DNA of 64,000 nt. Source: Phytophthora sp. 'mugwort'. Taxonomy: Eukaryota; Oomycota; Peronosporomycetes; Peronosporales; Peronosporaceae. Position numbers and translations under genes: made by a program. Below, piece by piece: positions 21,308 through 33,090 of the stretch. Each line of letters begins with the position of its first letter. Position 1 is the first letter of the stretch. Under the pieces are notes generated by a model. The model was not told the DNA's origin. It saw only the letters and a list, made by a program, of their open reading frames with translations, and made no database searches. The stretch is taken from positions 744,001-808,000 of the forward strand of contig JAUCEF010000007.1 in the NCBI GenBank assembly GCA_033558025.1, in the 5' to 3' direction.

Positions 21308-22003
21308 TCATCGGCTTGCCCGTTTAGCTATTTTCACTGCGCGAAAGTCCTTCTTCGATACATTTTTGCGTTGTTTCCTTTGGTGGCATTGCGGCTGATC
21401 ACTTTCGCTTTCTGAAGGTACCATTTCACAACTCCGACGTACGATTCGATCGGTCTCATCTATCAGGCGACCACTGTCTGCTACTAATGTCGCGTCGCTA
21501 TCATCGGCAGAGTGCGAGATATCCTCCTTAGAATCGGAGTGTTCTGATTTATCGGCACAGCTGCTTGTCTCCTTCTGAGGGCAGGGTCTCTCTTTCTCAT
21601 CCTCGTTGCTTGCATCATTCTCACTACATGCTTTCTTCGCGTCATTCTCGACTATACCACCAGTTTCACATTCACCATCGCTATCCTCCAGTCCGTTCTC
21701 ATAATTTGCAATGTCGCTGTGCTGATCGGACGAAGATTCGCTATCTCCTACGATCTGCTGTCTGCTCGCCGTAAGAGAGACGTCTGATTCACAAACAGAC
21801 TGATCGTTGGAGCTAGATATTTTGGATGCCATCGAAGCGATGGTTACTTGGCTCAATTCCGAATCGACGTCACTCAGGGGCTTGTCTAAAGCATCTCCAA
21901 TTATAGGTACAGAACCTCGCCTTGCATGTTCACCGAACTCTCTCAGTGCTTCCGCCAAATCGAAAAATGTAGGTGTTCCTTGAGCGATCATCGCCTCGAC
22001 CAC
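21308..22003 (-). pseudogene. Acidic, Ser-rich linker frame of the MULE protein
   Basis: A 231-codon open frame rich in Ser, Asp and Glu (DSDGECETGG, DASNEDEKERPCPQK) that ends with a basic block (QRKQRKNVSKKDFRAVKIAK). It lies between the SWIM finger and the Ulp1 protease on the same strand. It is low-complexity and matches no domain I know. It is best read as the disordered middle of the MULE polyprotein. The basic tail could be a nuclear localisation signal (inference). Confidence 0.5.
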
Positions 22004-22189
22004 GCTCGGCTATATCCATAGCTGTTTTCCATTTTGTTGCTCCATTCAGAGAAGCATGTTGAGCGGAACGCATGTGTGATTCTTGAATGCGGAAAGACGA
22101 GTATGACATAACATCGTCGGATTGATCCTCCTCCGGACGGTTGGCATCGCACCGAAGCAGCCAGCGTTGGTGAATGTAGTTAATAGGAA

Positions 22190-24510
22190 TAACCTTCTTC
22201 TTGGCCATCCTTGAGCGAATATACATCGGGTGATGACAAGGAAGCAGCAAGGTCCTCATGAAGAAACACGAGCAGATGTAGTTTTACATCAAAATGGCAC
22301 TTCGCAAACAATTAAATCTCAAGACATGCAGACTATCAAGATTGCACGTACCGAAACGTTTACGACGTATTCCTTCTTAGAAGCGGATGACTATAGCTGA
22401 ACGATTTATTCCATATTGCAACCAGCGGCCATCGTAAGAAATTGTATCGGCCTTGAACAGCCGTACTCTTTCCGCACGAGCTCGAAAGCGTGCGGACTCA
22501 CAAGCATGGCAAGCCGAAGGAGCATGTCGTCAGCGCCATGATAATGGCGAGACCCTACAACGTTGATTTTTGAGGCATATTCCAGTTCCGCTGTGGACTG
22601 CAAGAAATATAGAGTTTTAACACACTCATCCAGCTTCAGTTCAGGCCTCAAAATTTTCTTTAAGTCGCCCCACGCAGACTCCAGCCGATACTTGTAATAC
22701 GCATAATTAGAAACGTACGACCCATGTAGATACTACCAAACGTAACGTACCGGTTGTTTGTGTGATTAATTTAATTTTTTTTTTTTGATTTCAAGATGAT
22801 CGACGTTACCGCGCACGTACACGGCCCACTTCTCCTTGCAATTATGCCATTGCGTACGAAATAATCCAGGAGTGGGTGCTTGGGTGCCGGAACCTCTCCT
22901 TGTTTGTCAAACCATCAAGGATATAGTACATACCTTAATCCTCGATCATACTCGACCTCATCCTGTGCTTTGATCATCATGTCCACCGCATCTTCCACAC
23001 CGTCAACGGCATTACGACCGCCGTAAATAGCTTTGGACATCTCAGTCGGCAAGTACTTTTTGAGGTGAAAGTGGCATATCAGCACACGAGCCAACGGAAA
23101 CTCTTTCTCTAAGAGGCTCATCTCACCGAAATCTTTGTCGCTCATAAAAGCCCGAATCCGATCCCACGTAGGAATGTTCTCCTTGACTGCCTCGATGGCG
23201 TCCTTCATGCATGCGTGACTTTCATTCTCGACCAAAGCGTGTTGGACACATTGCCCCTACAAGCAGCGAAGGATAAATACAAGCCGGAGTTCACACGCGA
23301 AACGTCAGATTGAGTTTGAAAGCGAAACAAGCACCATCTAAACCAATTATACCAAGTGATTACCAACTGACTGAAGTTGTCACCAAATAAATTAATTGGT
23401 CTAATTCAGTCGGCCACCAAGTGATCACCAGGTGATTGTGCACGTACATGACCAAAGACGTCGTCAATCATGAAGCTAAACAGCTTGTACTTGGAAGCGT
23501 TGATTCCATGCGTCGAGTCAAGCGTTATCACTTTGGGGAAGACCTCAAAGAAGCGACGCATTTGTTGCGTCTGAAGCGTGATAGTCTGCGTAGTTGGCGA
23601 ACCATCCACAAACACAGCGGCCGTGTTTCCTCTGGATGCGCAAAGCTTGCGTAGAACAGCCTCCAGCCGGTCTTCGACAGTACCAGATCCGCGAGGCATT
23701 TGTTTCAAGCGCTGCACCAGGTTGTGAATATCCCGTAAGAGAATCTTTTTGCCTATCAAAAACAAAACTCAGTTAGATCGAGTTTTACATCCCATAGCCA
23801 TTGCAACGTCACTTGTTGTTTCTTCTAGGTACTTGAGAATCTTTTTCGGCTTGCCGCCAACATTGACCCGTTCATCGACAAAATTCAGGACGTCAGGATC
23901 GGTGCCTCTTTGTTTGCAGGGTACCTCTCAAAGACAGCCTTCTTAAGCGCGTGGTTGTGGGCGCGCAGGTGCTTCGTAACCTGGATACGAAAGATACCCG
24001 TTTCCGGGCAAAGAGACACAGTCGCAGTTTTGTTGTACTATTTTTGATTTTTGTTTTACTAAATAACGAGAGTGACTCCGCATCCTGTCCCCGAACCTGG
24101 TTCCCCGTTCGTCGTCCTGATCTTCTTTCACTCTTGTACCACCCATGTGTGAAGAGACCTCTTCTAGTAGCCGCCTAACAGTATCCGCGACACTTGGGGT
24201 ATAAGCTCAGTATCCCTCCACTTTTTCTTCGCCCGGATCACGTGGTTGCGGGCCGTAGCCTTCATAGTCGTGCGAATGCTGTACATCAGGAAGGTTTGAG
24301 CTTGGTACTGCTCCAATCATGCGAAAACCTCCTCCCAAGTGTCGTGCCATGTCTCCATCGGAGGCACAGTAACGCGGACGTTCGCTGGGTCGCTGTCCGA
24401 CGAGTTACCGCACACATATGGGTTCTGCCATCGCTATATCGCGCCGTAGGTTCGACTCGACGTGTGCTTGACGACCGCTTGAAGACTCAGTGCCCGTTGT
24501 ATCGCTCATA
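22190..24510 (-). pseudogene. MULE transposase, frameshifted
   Basis: Read from the right. Around 24,500-24,190 a broken frame gives VPPMETWHDTWEEVFA and RTTMKATARNHVIRAKKKWR, the usual N-terminal region of oomycete MULE transposases. At 24,010-23,760 VTKHLRAHNHALKKAVFERY and FVDERVNVGGKPKKILKYL are in different frames, with a one-base shift near 23,890. The DDE core is then seen: PKVITLDSTHGINASKYKLF (first Asp, ~23,500) and FMSDKDFGEMSLLEKEFPLA followed by CHFHLKKYL (second Asp and the CxFH motif, 23,100-23,030). Near 22,300-22,200 CSCFFMRTLLLPCHH fits a SWIM zinc finger. The 23,330-23,440 stretch between DDE blocks contains paired words (CTGACTGAA / TTCAGTCGG) and may be an intron or a small insertion. 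The copy cannot encode an intact enzyme. Confidence 0.75.
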
Positions 24511-24735
24511 GCTGTCGTTGTGGCGGGTGCTATGCATGCAGGAGCGCAGGACGGTCATAGTCTCGAGCTGGCTACGATTCGGGGTTCTGAAATGGAAGGC
24601 CCGCAGGCCGCGCGCAATCCCCCTCCCACCATCTTCTGAAAAACAGATAATAGAGATTGAGTAAATTTCACAGGAGGATATTTACCGGCGCAGCCTTTTA
24701 TTACCAACACCCTTCCATGCAATCTCGTTGGTGAC

Positions 24736-25074
24736 TCTATTCACTTCCCATCAACAATGCTTAAACTGAGATAGCAACTACTGCAATTGTAAAATGGCCG
24801 ACTAAAACCCCTTCTCATTGGCCAAACTCCCAGTGTTTGTTTATTGGCGGCCTTCCATTGGTTAAAGCTGTCTAACCGACCGACAGTGCCGAAAAATAAA
24901 TTGACGCTGAAGTGATTGCCAAAACTATTATCCCATAATTTATGAGAGACTGCCAAGACTGTTCATTATTTTTTGCGGCGAAATACTCTTTTGCAATTAT
25001 AATTTACAGTACTACCTCATACAAGCTGCAGTGGGTGCCTCTAAAACTTACATAAAAATGTTTTATTATAAGGG
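24736..25074. other. Repeat junction, nothing recognised
   Basis: About 340 bp of AT-rich sequence between the right MULE end and the truncated gag fragment. A 71-codon minus-strand frame here has no recognisable feature. The gag homology stops abruptly at 25,075, so a truncation or deletion breakpoint lies near that point. Confidence 0.4.
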
Positions 25075-25466
25075 TTAGAGGGCATTAAACCGGTCATTAA
25101 ACACCGACGCGCCGCACGTGAGGGCCCATTCTCGCGCTCGATCACCGAGCTTCGAGATCGCTAGCGCCACGCGCTGTTGCTCAATTCGAAGCATGGCCGA
25201 TCCCATCGCCATTTCGATCTGACGGATCCACAACACGAGGTTCTCCCCCTCCTTCATTCGAAAATCTTGACGCTCACGATGAGCGGCTTAGGCCGGGAGG
25301 ACCCATCCTGCGATGTCGTCGACGTCGTTGCAGACGCCGACATCCTCCGCTGGAGGTGCTCCAACAGAGCATTCTCGTAACTTGAGAACGCTTCCAGACG
25401 CGCGTTCACCGCGTCCGGTCCTTGCGAAGCAAGATGCGTTATGCCCTCAGGGCCGAGCAACGACAA
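25075..25466 (-). pseudogene. Ty3/gypsy gag fragment
   Basis: Directly downstream of LTR copy A on the minus strand. The first frame starts at 25466 (MSLLGPEGITHLASQ) and runs to [13 protein letters not shown] second frame overlaps by a one-base shift and continues [20 protein letters not shown], then [19 protein letters not shown]. This is the gag/capsid pattern of oomycete Ty3 elements (EGENLxxWxxxxE... ALxKLxGxAxxWA). It stops at 25,075. This part is absent from the complete element at 34.3-40.8 kb, so the two copies are complementary. Confidence 0.8.
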
Positions 25467-25583
25467 GCTTATTCAGCGGGTCTTGCTGGCTCTGGGACAG
25501 ATTAGAAACGCTGTCTGCTCCATCCTCACCGAGGAATAGTCCTAACACTCAGGTGCGGGATTGGTTAAACAAGTGCTACCAGG

Positions 25584-25995
25584 TGCAGCGGGGCTGCGTA
25601 GCGACTGCGTCAAAGGAAGTCGTATGACTCCCCGAGTCTTAGCTGTATTTCTCCTAGCATCCTAACCCCTAAGGTCTCCGCAGAGGCTTAGATCCCTCTA
25701 GTTATACCACTAGATACTTAAGAGGCAGTATTCCTAAACCTAGGACGATACTCTCTTTGATGCTAAAACTGAACTGTTATTTGTTTGTTTATCTTCGGCA
25801 AAGCTGCGGGTGGTGTAAATGTATGACTCTAACTATCTACCATAGTTAAACCTAGTCAAATGCATATCGAGTGGCCCTGTGGCCACGTATTGAAATCCTG
25901 TTAATCCAAGTGCCAAGTGGTACTTCGTACCACTTGCTGAAAGGTGACACGTAGCATGGCTACAGTTCGTACCGTCTTCGTGTAACCCCGTTACA
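25584..25995 (-). repeat. LTR copy A (Ty3/gypsy), minus orientation
   Basis: 412 bp beginning TGTAACGGGGTTAC and ending GCTGCA when read on the minus strand. It aligns along its length with the LTRs at 34,282 and 40,379 and keeps the canonical TG...CA ends. It contains a near-perfect hairpin, CAAGTGGTAC/GTACCACTTG, around 25,913-25,935. The gag fragment follows it directly, so this is a 5' LTR of a truncated element. The other end of that element was not found. Confidence 0.85.
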
Positions 25996-28159
25996 TAATG
26001 GAACAAGCTGGAACATCGAGCGCAACACGTTATGACCTAACACACACATCACCCGAAAAGCGGGCAGCGCTCGGATAGTATCAAAGTAGTTTTTCGCCCG
26101 TCTGTCTGTCCAACTTCTTTCCTGGCCGACTGCACCTGTATTTTGGCATGTATTGGTTTGGCTTTGCAACCGGTTCGCACCCATCCAATCGACCCCACAA
26201 ACCTTGTTATAGGTCCTCGTTAAGGCTTTTTCTCATTGACCGACATAACGGCACACTTGATTTTCTAGATTCGACTACATTCTTAGAGACTCTCATTCCT
26301 TTTATGAACCGTGGCGTAGCAGAGCGAGGAAGCGAGCGGTGGGCGTTGCGCTTAGGAAAGCCCGCACAAAGTAACCGCCGCAGTAGATCTACGTACGTGT
26401 AGCTGCATAGTTTTAGAAACAGTATACTAGTACACCACGTTCAGGGGCTGCCTGTTAGGAGAACTGGTACTTTCTGGACAGTCGATACCATTCGCGCGTG
26501 TTCGAGGGCATTCGGTGAGATAGGTACAAGTGCACGGAGGGATGGGTAGCCTATAACGGCTACAATGAAGCGACCCCGCGAGCTCCCATAGGAGCTCATT
26601 CCCTGTCCAGTGTACTATGCACAGCCAGGCCGACCCCCCTCGACGCAAACGTAACAGTAGGGCCATATTTGGCCATTTTGGCATAAAGTGCAACTCTGAG
26701 ATGGGGTAGAATCCTTGGGGGCATAATCCATGTTCATATATGTGGACTCTGTTTTGTTGACATCGCAACCGTAGCTACCGTTTGAGGAGTGTCTGTACGC
26801 AGTTTGGGTCGCTAGTATACAAGCACTACAGGAAACGTTTTGAAGGGCCGATCGAGAGCCAAGCCGCCGCGCCGGTCGCGCAAGGTATGTGCATTCGTAC
26901 GGCAATACGTGGGAAATCACCTCTACATCATCTTCTTCTCTGACGAGCTACGCTACGAATTATGAGCGCTCTAGGAGGACACGATTAACATGTCGGATTC
27001 AATTAAATGTCGTGCTCTATGATTCGAAATGAATCGGACAGGGAAGGTTCTAACAAAACGGGCGCAGGAAAGCATCCCAAGAGAGCGCCGAGAATATGTG
27101 GGCCGGCCGCTGCAAACGGCAGCGGCCCGACCAACTTGTTTTTATTGACGAGACGGCAAAGGGTGAAAAGTAAGTCGACGCATCTAATGACAAAAATTAG
27201 GGTTCGTTAGTCTAAGTTGTTGCGTGATTTGTTTTGCTTAGATCTATACTTCGTCGCTAACGCTAGTTCGAAAGAAATATGTTAGCCCAAATGTCTGCTC
27301 CATTTTGTCGGGGAAAGTACGTGTTCCCGTTGGCGACAACGAGCGTCCTGGTAGCGGTGATTTTCGCGCGGCTGGAGGTGGAGATCCCGCCATAGTGTTG
27401 AAATTTGTCGCGCCCGTCAAGATTCCGCTTTAATCTGAAATATAATATTTACCCACACATCCTTGCTTTCCGCGTCCATCAGCATTTCCACGCCCATGTC
27501 TTTCTCGTAGCCTCGTCGTCTTTTGACACTGGTAACGTGCTGTCAGTTTAGAGTAGCAAAGCTGTGGAGCCGAAAAATCACCCGTCGATGCTTGAAGAAC
27601 TAGCGACGGATATCACGGACAAGCTGAGCACAGGGACCATAATCTTGCGTGGCATCGAGCCGTCGCCGCCTAGAACCCGCCGTACAGCGTCCGTCGAGCA
27701 CTCCACCTGTCGACTTAATGGCCACACTACCTTGGCCAGTTTTTTTCGGCGCTCGTTCCATCAGCCATGGGCCGCGTCCCATCGTTTCAAGAATGGATCA
27801 GCAACTCTTAAAACCCGCCTCTGACCATCATTCTGTTTCACTTTGTTTTTGTATGCTGAGCTCGTGTGCGTATCGCTGGACGCATTGACCAAACGCTCAC
27901 TTGTATATGAGCGCGTGTATAACCTGCCAAATCCAGCGCGTTAACCCATGTGGAGGGATGCGTAAGCATCCACAAATTAACATACTTGAAGCTCAGGTCC
28001 TTGCGCGCAGTGTTAGCCCATATATGTCCGTCGAAGTGGGTGTGCGTTACCACTTGGCGGCAATGTATGATGTTGTCCATATATATATATGAATAATGGA
28101 TTAATATGTTTATTGCAGTCGTAGCGAGACATCGATTGTTAAGTCAATCGAGACAAAGA
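25996..28159. other. Repeat-derived DNA without a recognisable gene
   Basis: 2.2 kb. The longest frames (101-113 codons near 26,430-26,920) show no domain and have biased, repeat-like composition. Near 27,128-27,160 the plus strand reads DQLVFIDETAKGEK, which resembles the first catalytic Asp block of IS630/Tc1-type transposases. No second block could be placed, so this is only a hint of another DNA-transposon relic. A (TA)n run sits at 28,079-28,090. Confidence 0.35.
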
Positions 28160-28640
28160 TGGCATCAACGAACCGGGTTACGGGGACTCCGATCACACAA
28201 AAAACATCATTAATACCAAGAAAATAATATGTTTGGCTGCTCAAGGAGAAGGTCATTCCAGCAATTCGCGAATAGAAGCCAGGTATGCATCTAAAAGGTT
28301 TGGTTAAATTGGTTTCCCAATACTAAATAGCTTTGAATTGTTCAGGACGGAAAAAATTAAAGATTTCTAGCCCAACAGGACAACGCTGATCCCCGCGTTG
28401 CGGAAGACTAGGTGAGGTTGGCGAAGCAGGGCATGGTGGAGGCTAAGCCATCAAAATGACGAGTCAACCGAATTATTCACCCGACTGTAACGTACTGGAT
28501 TTGGAAATTTTTAATGCATACAGTATCAACAACCGACTATCTGGGTCGACGGACTTATTTCCGAGCTAGAGACCGCATTTAACAATGTTAAATATCAAAC
28601 TAGATGAATGTTTCCTCACTTTGCAATAAATATATATGTA
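28160..28640 (+). pseudogene. Mariner-like (plant-type MLE) transposase relic
   Basis: Three plus-strand pieces in shifting frames: NRVTGTPITQKTSLIPRK then YVWLLKEKVIPAIRE; QQDNADPRVAED (second catalytic Asp block, ~28,375-28,410); and QPNYSPDCNVLDLEIFNAYS (third Asp block, ~28,470-28,520). These are the hallmark blocks of mariner-like DDD transposases, in the right order and spacing. Stops and frameshifts throughout show an old, inactive copy. Terminal repeats were not found. Confidence 0.75.
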
Positions 28641-30003
28641 TAAGAGGGACCAAGATTTCAAGCCCCCTCAAGTTCGTAAGTCCGTCGGGCAGATTTGTCC
28701 GATGGCATTATCAACGACAGTGTCAATAGTAAAACATATTTACTACTGCGGGTACTAATTTCTGTCTGCTCAGATTCTCATTCAATAAACCATTTTCTGT
28801 ATTTCATCAAGCTGTGTGGTGGAGCAGATCCACTGAATTTCAGTAGGATCCCAACTCACAGGCACTGCGCCCAGACACCGACTAACGGAGAGGGTACTCC
28901 GACGGCGTGTTGTTGCTGAGTGGTTCGCCTTGTGTACCCGTCGGCGGGCTGGTACTGCTATTTCGTTGACACGAGATGCGCACTTGGTGGGCCTTGGACG
29001 TCCTTGCGTGGATTTGGGAGGGGGTGGATCTGCGCGGGTATTCCTGCGTACAAGATCCGGTGTCGGTTTGGTCTTGAGCTTTTGCGTAGACCTTGTAGAT
29101 TCGTAATAGAAATACGGGATCCGGAATTGTTCCTTCTTGAGGGTGTCCTTGCTCCTTATCAGAGTTATCCTTGTTTCTTTACGGTGCTTGCCGCCTCCAA
29201 TAGCGGGATCTTGAGGAGGTTGAGAAATCAAGGGCGAGCGCGACCTGGCCAAGCTATCCAGGGCTGCCACGTGTGCAGGAAGATCGCCAAAGTTTTAGAC
29301 TTGGTCTATGTATGAGGCCAGTAGAAATCCCTATACTATAGTCAAGTCTGTCTTCCAGTGCAAATTCGGTTCTGATTTATACCTTAGCATATCTACCTTC
29401 GGATCCCATCCCAAAACCTATCCTACGGACTACTTATAACCCAGGATCCCATCTCTGACCTATTCCAGGCCACCCGTCTCCACTCTACCTCCCTTTAGCT
29501 ACGGATCTTCAACCCGGTGTGCACTAAACTGATCGGATCTAGTACTTAGACCTCACCCCACGGGACAGATCCAGGACCCGTACCATATACAGACCAGGCG
29601 TGTCGCATGGTCCGGATCCATCACCTTGACGCTGTTATGGCTTCCGCTGGCGACGTGGATCTTCCAGCTGTCGGTCGACTTCCATCTTATCCGGATCTGC
29701 GATACCACAGCTGTTAGACGCGTTCCTGGCTATTTTCTGTTGGGAGGGGGACCAACACTTCGGAGTAAGCATGCCTCAAAACTATGGGTCAATTTCACTA
29801 ACTGTCTTGAGAACGACAAATAAAACTTGTGGAATGTACCGGTACCCTCGCTGTTATTTTCTTGTCGACGCCATTATTAAATAGCTAAAAAAACAGATCA
29901 ATGACCGCGCTGCTGTAAGCTTTCCAATCCGGGTGCTCCGGTCTTCCATGTATTGATGTAGCTATCAATAAACCAAATAACATGAATCGTCTATAATTTG
30001 ACA
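28641..30003. other. Repeat-derived DNA, unassigned
   Basis: About 1.36 kb. Opposite frames of 162 codons (minus, 29,270-28,782) and 131 codons (plus, 28,920-29,315) overlap each other. Neither has a recognisable domain. The stretch 29,390-29,720 repeats the GGATC word often (for example 29,400, 29,443, 29,614, 29,655, 29,691), and may be the decayed LTR or UTR of an element I cannot name. Confidence 0.3.
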
Positions 30004-30107
30004 GCGGTTGGTGTGGCGCAGCGGTATGCGTCGATGCCCCTTTTATGGGACTTCTCTTTATATCAGAGATTAGGACATCGCCGCATACCGCTGCGCACAC
30101 CAACCGC
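30004..30107. repeat. Foldback hairpin with tRNA box-A-like arms
   Basis: The left arm 30004-30038 starts GCGGTTGGTGTGGCGCAGCG. The right arm, read in reverse complement from 30107, starts GCGGTTGGTGTGCGCAGCG. The pairing runs about 35 bp with one bulged G and few mismatches, around a ~35-nt loop. TGGCGCAGCGG in the arm matches the RNA polymerase III box A (TRGYnnAnnGG) of tRNAs. No box B was found nearby. It could be a MITE-like snapback, a duplicated tRNA-derived SINE head, or a transcript with a strong hairpin. Confidence 0.65.
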
Positions 30108-31020
30108 ATCCGTCTAAAAGTAGTCGAAGCTTTCCTTCACCGCCCAGCGTTGGAATTATACGTGGCTTCCGACGCAATTGCGGTGTCAACCCTTCGACAG
30201 TGCTGTGCTGGGTTAATATGACTGACCGGCTGAAGGAAACGGACCGCCCCGGTAAGCTGACACTTGGGGTAGAGATCGCAAGGCTACCTTAATAATATTG
30301 CTGCAATGAGAGCCAGCGATCTCCGTCGCGACCGCTAAGTCCTTACCAGAGCAATGATAGTCTTCATGTTCCAAGTGATCCTGCCCATCCTCAAAGAGAA
30401 GACTGTAAACGCATTATGTTGGTGCGCACGGTACATACGTTTAGTATATATGCTCTATATTTTTACAAATTATTACTAGTTTGTATCTGAGTGGGGTGGC
30501 GACGAGCACACACTCGTAAGCATTACCGCACGTACATACTCACTCGCTCCGCAGCAAAAGGGAAAGCACGACTGGTCCGCTGGGAGACGCGCTGGTCCAC
30601 TGCAGGTGAAGCAGCGCTAACTAGTTTACGAATGGAAACGACTTAGACGCGTTTTCGGGCTGAGTCTGTTGGACCAGCATCTCCTCTACCGCCTTAACCT
30701 AAGCGCGTACTCACTGGATCAGTCTGAGCTCGAGGCTGCGTGCTTCGGCCTAGAGATTATCATCTCAGAGTCGCACTTGTTTTGGTGGGGTTAATCCTTT
30801 AGCTCGTAGCCTTCGTACGGGCCCCATAAGACTTGCGTCTTGCTAGTAAACACGCTAATTAGCTAGAATTAACGTCTGGTGCTAGTTTGATGAGACCACC
30901 TTCACGTTAGGTCTGTACCAGAACCACTGCGCGTAGAACCGGTACCTGATATAAGACCGGTATAGGATTATATTAATTATTTTATAATTTCCAAACAGTA
31001 TAGTTCGCGCACAAAGTAAT
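30108..31020. other. Repeat-derived DNA with a short coding-like frame
   Basis: About 900 bp. A plus-strand frame near 30,620-30,795 without an ATG has a coding-like composition (LVYEWKRLRRVFGLSLLDQH ... ACFGLEIIISESHLFWWG). It may be the tail of a retrotransposon polyprotein, but I cannot place it. The last ~60 bp before 31,021 are AT-rich and lead into the piggyBac-like frame. Confidence 0.3.
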
Positions 31021-33090
31021 GGACGAGAACGATCTCACCAGCGACGAGGAGGTTTAAAGCGGCGGCGAGAGCCTCGGAACAATCGCGAGCACGACGGCGA
31101 TCCGTCAAGTAAAGAGGACCTCTCGGATGATGACTTGCTGCTCGACTTAAAGCTCGATCCCTCGATCCCAGCGCTACCGATGTGCCGCCTGGCTGGCGAC
31201 TGTGTCACCCCACGTGCAGTCCCCAGTTTCGCCGACGTCAGCAACACTAGCCGATAACTTCTACCTATCGTCAATTCAGGAGGGACGCGATCTGCACCTG
31301 GCAATGCACAGCAAAATGAGTGCCTTTGAGAAGGATGACTCGTACGGACTGTTTGCACTGTCGTGACCGCGGCACTGCGGAAGAGCATTCGAGGGTGGAC
31401 ATCGGCCAGACTGGAAGCTTAGGCACGGACGCCTTTGACTGACAGCGAGATCAACGTTTATCTTGGGCTTGGTATCGCAATGCGTTTGTGTCCATTCAAC
31501 GCGATCACTGGCTGTGTGTCGGAGTGTAGATTGATTGTGCCGCCTGCCTTTGTGGGACCGCTTTCAGCGCATTCGAGGAGTGCTGCAGTTCCACGTGACG
31601 ACTCCCGTCACGCTCGCAGCGGTGCGCGACCCTTTTTATGGATGAAGAGGACTTTCAAAAGCATTTTGCAGAGACAGCTGTACATGTAGCCTTGGCGAGA
31701 TTTCTGTTCCAACAAAGGCCACTCTCGCGCAATGCCTTTGATGCCGTCGAAGCCGGACAAGCACGGCCTTCGCTTCTATGCAGTTGTCGGATGACATGCG
31801 ATGTGCACACTCTGTGCGGGATAACAGATTTAGCAATATGGCGCGGTATACGAGTGCCGAGCGATCAACTTCAGTATTCCCGCCGTCACCCGAACGCCAT
31901 TGCATGACGCCCTCTCGAGACCAGTAATAGGCATTGATCCAACGCCAGCTGCTGCTGTGGGGGTGGCTATGGCCAGCCGTCAAACTAGAGCATTCAGGTC
32001 ACCCAGAGGCCACCGCTTACTTGTATCTGACAACTTCTATACGTGTCACACGTATACACGCTCTATTAATGCATCACAGACGGCGAATTCCGGCAACCCG
32101 GCACTGTGCGAATCCCGTGGATCAATTCAACAAGTTTGCGCTTGGCCTGCCGTGGCGTGCATACCAAACCATGAACGTGGCTCGAGGAGCTGATTGTAGC
32201 TGTCGAGCCCGAGCAAACTACAAAAAGAATGCCGTCGCCGACGACAAAAGACCATAAGAAGCACCCGAAGCACTTACGAACAGAGTATATGCTGACATTT
32301 ACGTACGCCGAGCACGTTGGTTATATTGTTTTCGAGGCCCGGAAGATTGTTGAATTGTTATACGAACGATTTGAAAGTGAATATGTTGGTCAGCCCGTTG
32401 CCGTGTACTTCCGCAAAAGCTGCACTTATGTCACGATACAGTGCCGCTTCTTCGCTGGACTGGAGATACCATTATGTACCGAAAAGCTCTCGCAACACCG
32501 GTACTGATTGCAGATTACAGCCAGTGCATGAACGCGGTGGATCGAGACAACCAGATAAGAAGCACGAATCCGATCCGGAGCTGCGAGAAACGGCTTCATA
32601 TGTCATGTGTTTCCTGGTTGGTGGACCTCGCTATCATCAATGCGTACACACCGCACCACCATATCATTGGATTGACTACAGTTGGGGCGTCTTTACGTGA
32701 TTGCACGCGGAATATGCAGGCATACTTACATGCAACGAGAAGGCCCTCATGCAACAGCAAGATCGTCGGCAACAAAAACGACGAGCAGATATGTTGGAGA
32801 AGGGATTGTCGTTGGCAGTGACGAATCGCTGCATATCATCCCGCCAAACTCGGCAAAGCACACCAATGGTAAGCTGGCGTACGTGCTTATTGTGCGGTTT
32901 GTGGGGAATACCATCGGAAACAACTAGATATGGCTGCACCAGTGCGAGTGTGGCTTTCATGTCGAGTGTTTCGGCGCATTTCATTACAAGGACGTTCTCC
33001 GGGCCGACACAACCCGAGCGCAGGATGCATTATAAGCTATTGGATGCGCGCAATGGACGATCCTGTTGGGTTCTCGGAAGCGTACGGACA
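31021..33090 (+). pseudogene. piggyBac-like transposase relic
   Basis: Starts with an acidic leader (ATG at 31,021, MDENDLTSDEEV). Plus-strand fragments in several frames then follow in piggyBac order. LVSDNFYTCHTYTRS (~32,020-32,065) is the conserved Asp block DNFYT. ADYSQCMNAVDRDNQIRS and CVSWLVDLAIINAY (~32,505-32,650) correspond to the YN..MGGVD..DQ region. Downstream, near 32,890-33,010, GLWGIPSETTR followed by CTSASV and frame variants suggests the C-terminal Cys-rich finger. Many stops and frameshifts. TTAA target sites with matching terminal repeats were not identified. It is a DDE-type cut-and-paste family, here inactive. Confidence 0.72.

Larger units (their letters stand above)
19288..24735 (-). 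mobile_element. Mutator-like element (MULE) with Ulp1 protease, degraded
   Basis: The two proposed ends share the inverted word GTCACCAACGAGATT. It reads 19288-19302 on the plus strand and 24735-24721 on the minus strand, and matches continue for CAT after one mismatch. Inside, on the minus strand and in the expected order, lie an N-terminal DNA-binding region, a MULE DDE domain, a SWIM finger, an acidic linker and an Ulp1-type cysteine protease. At 5.45 kb the size fits an autonomous MULE. Several frameshifts show that it is dead. No 8-11 bp target duplication was found at these exact ends (CATGTTAGC versus TCTATTCAC), so the true termini may lie slightly elsewhere. Extra TCACCAACGA copies in both orientations near 19,260-19,400 support an elaborate terminal repeat. 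Confidence 0.65.

Noticed and set aside
19288..24735. A target-site duplication for the MULE.
   Set aside because: Flanks at the exact inverted-repeat ends do not match (CATGTTAGC and TCTATTCAC). The element is called on ends and content only.
27120..27170. DQLVFIDETAKGEK as evidence for an IS630/Tc1-type transposase.
   Set aside because: A single block without the other catalytic parts nearby; suggestive but not enough for a feature call.
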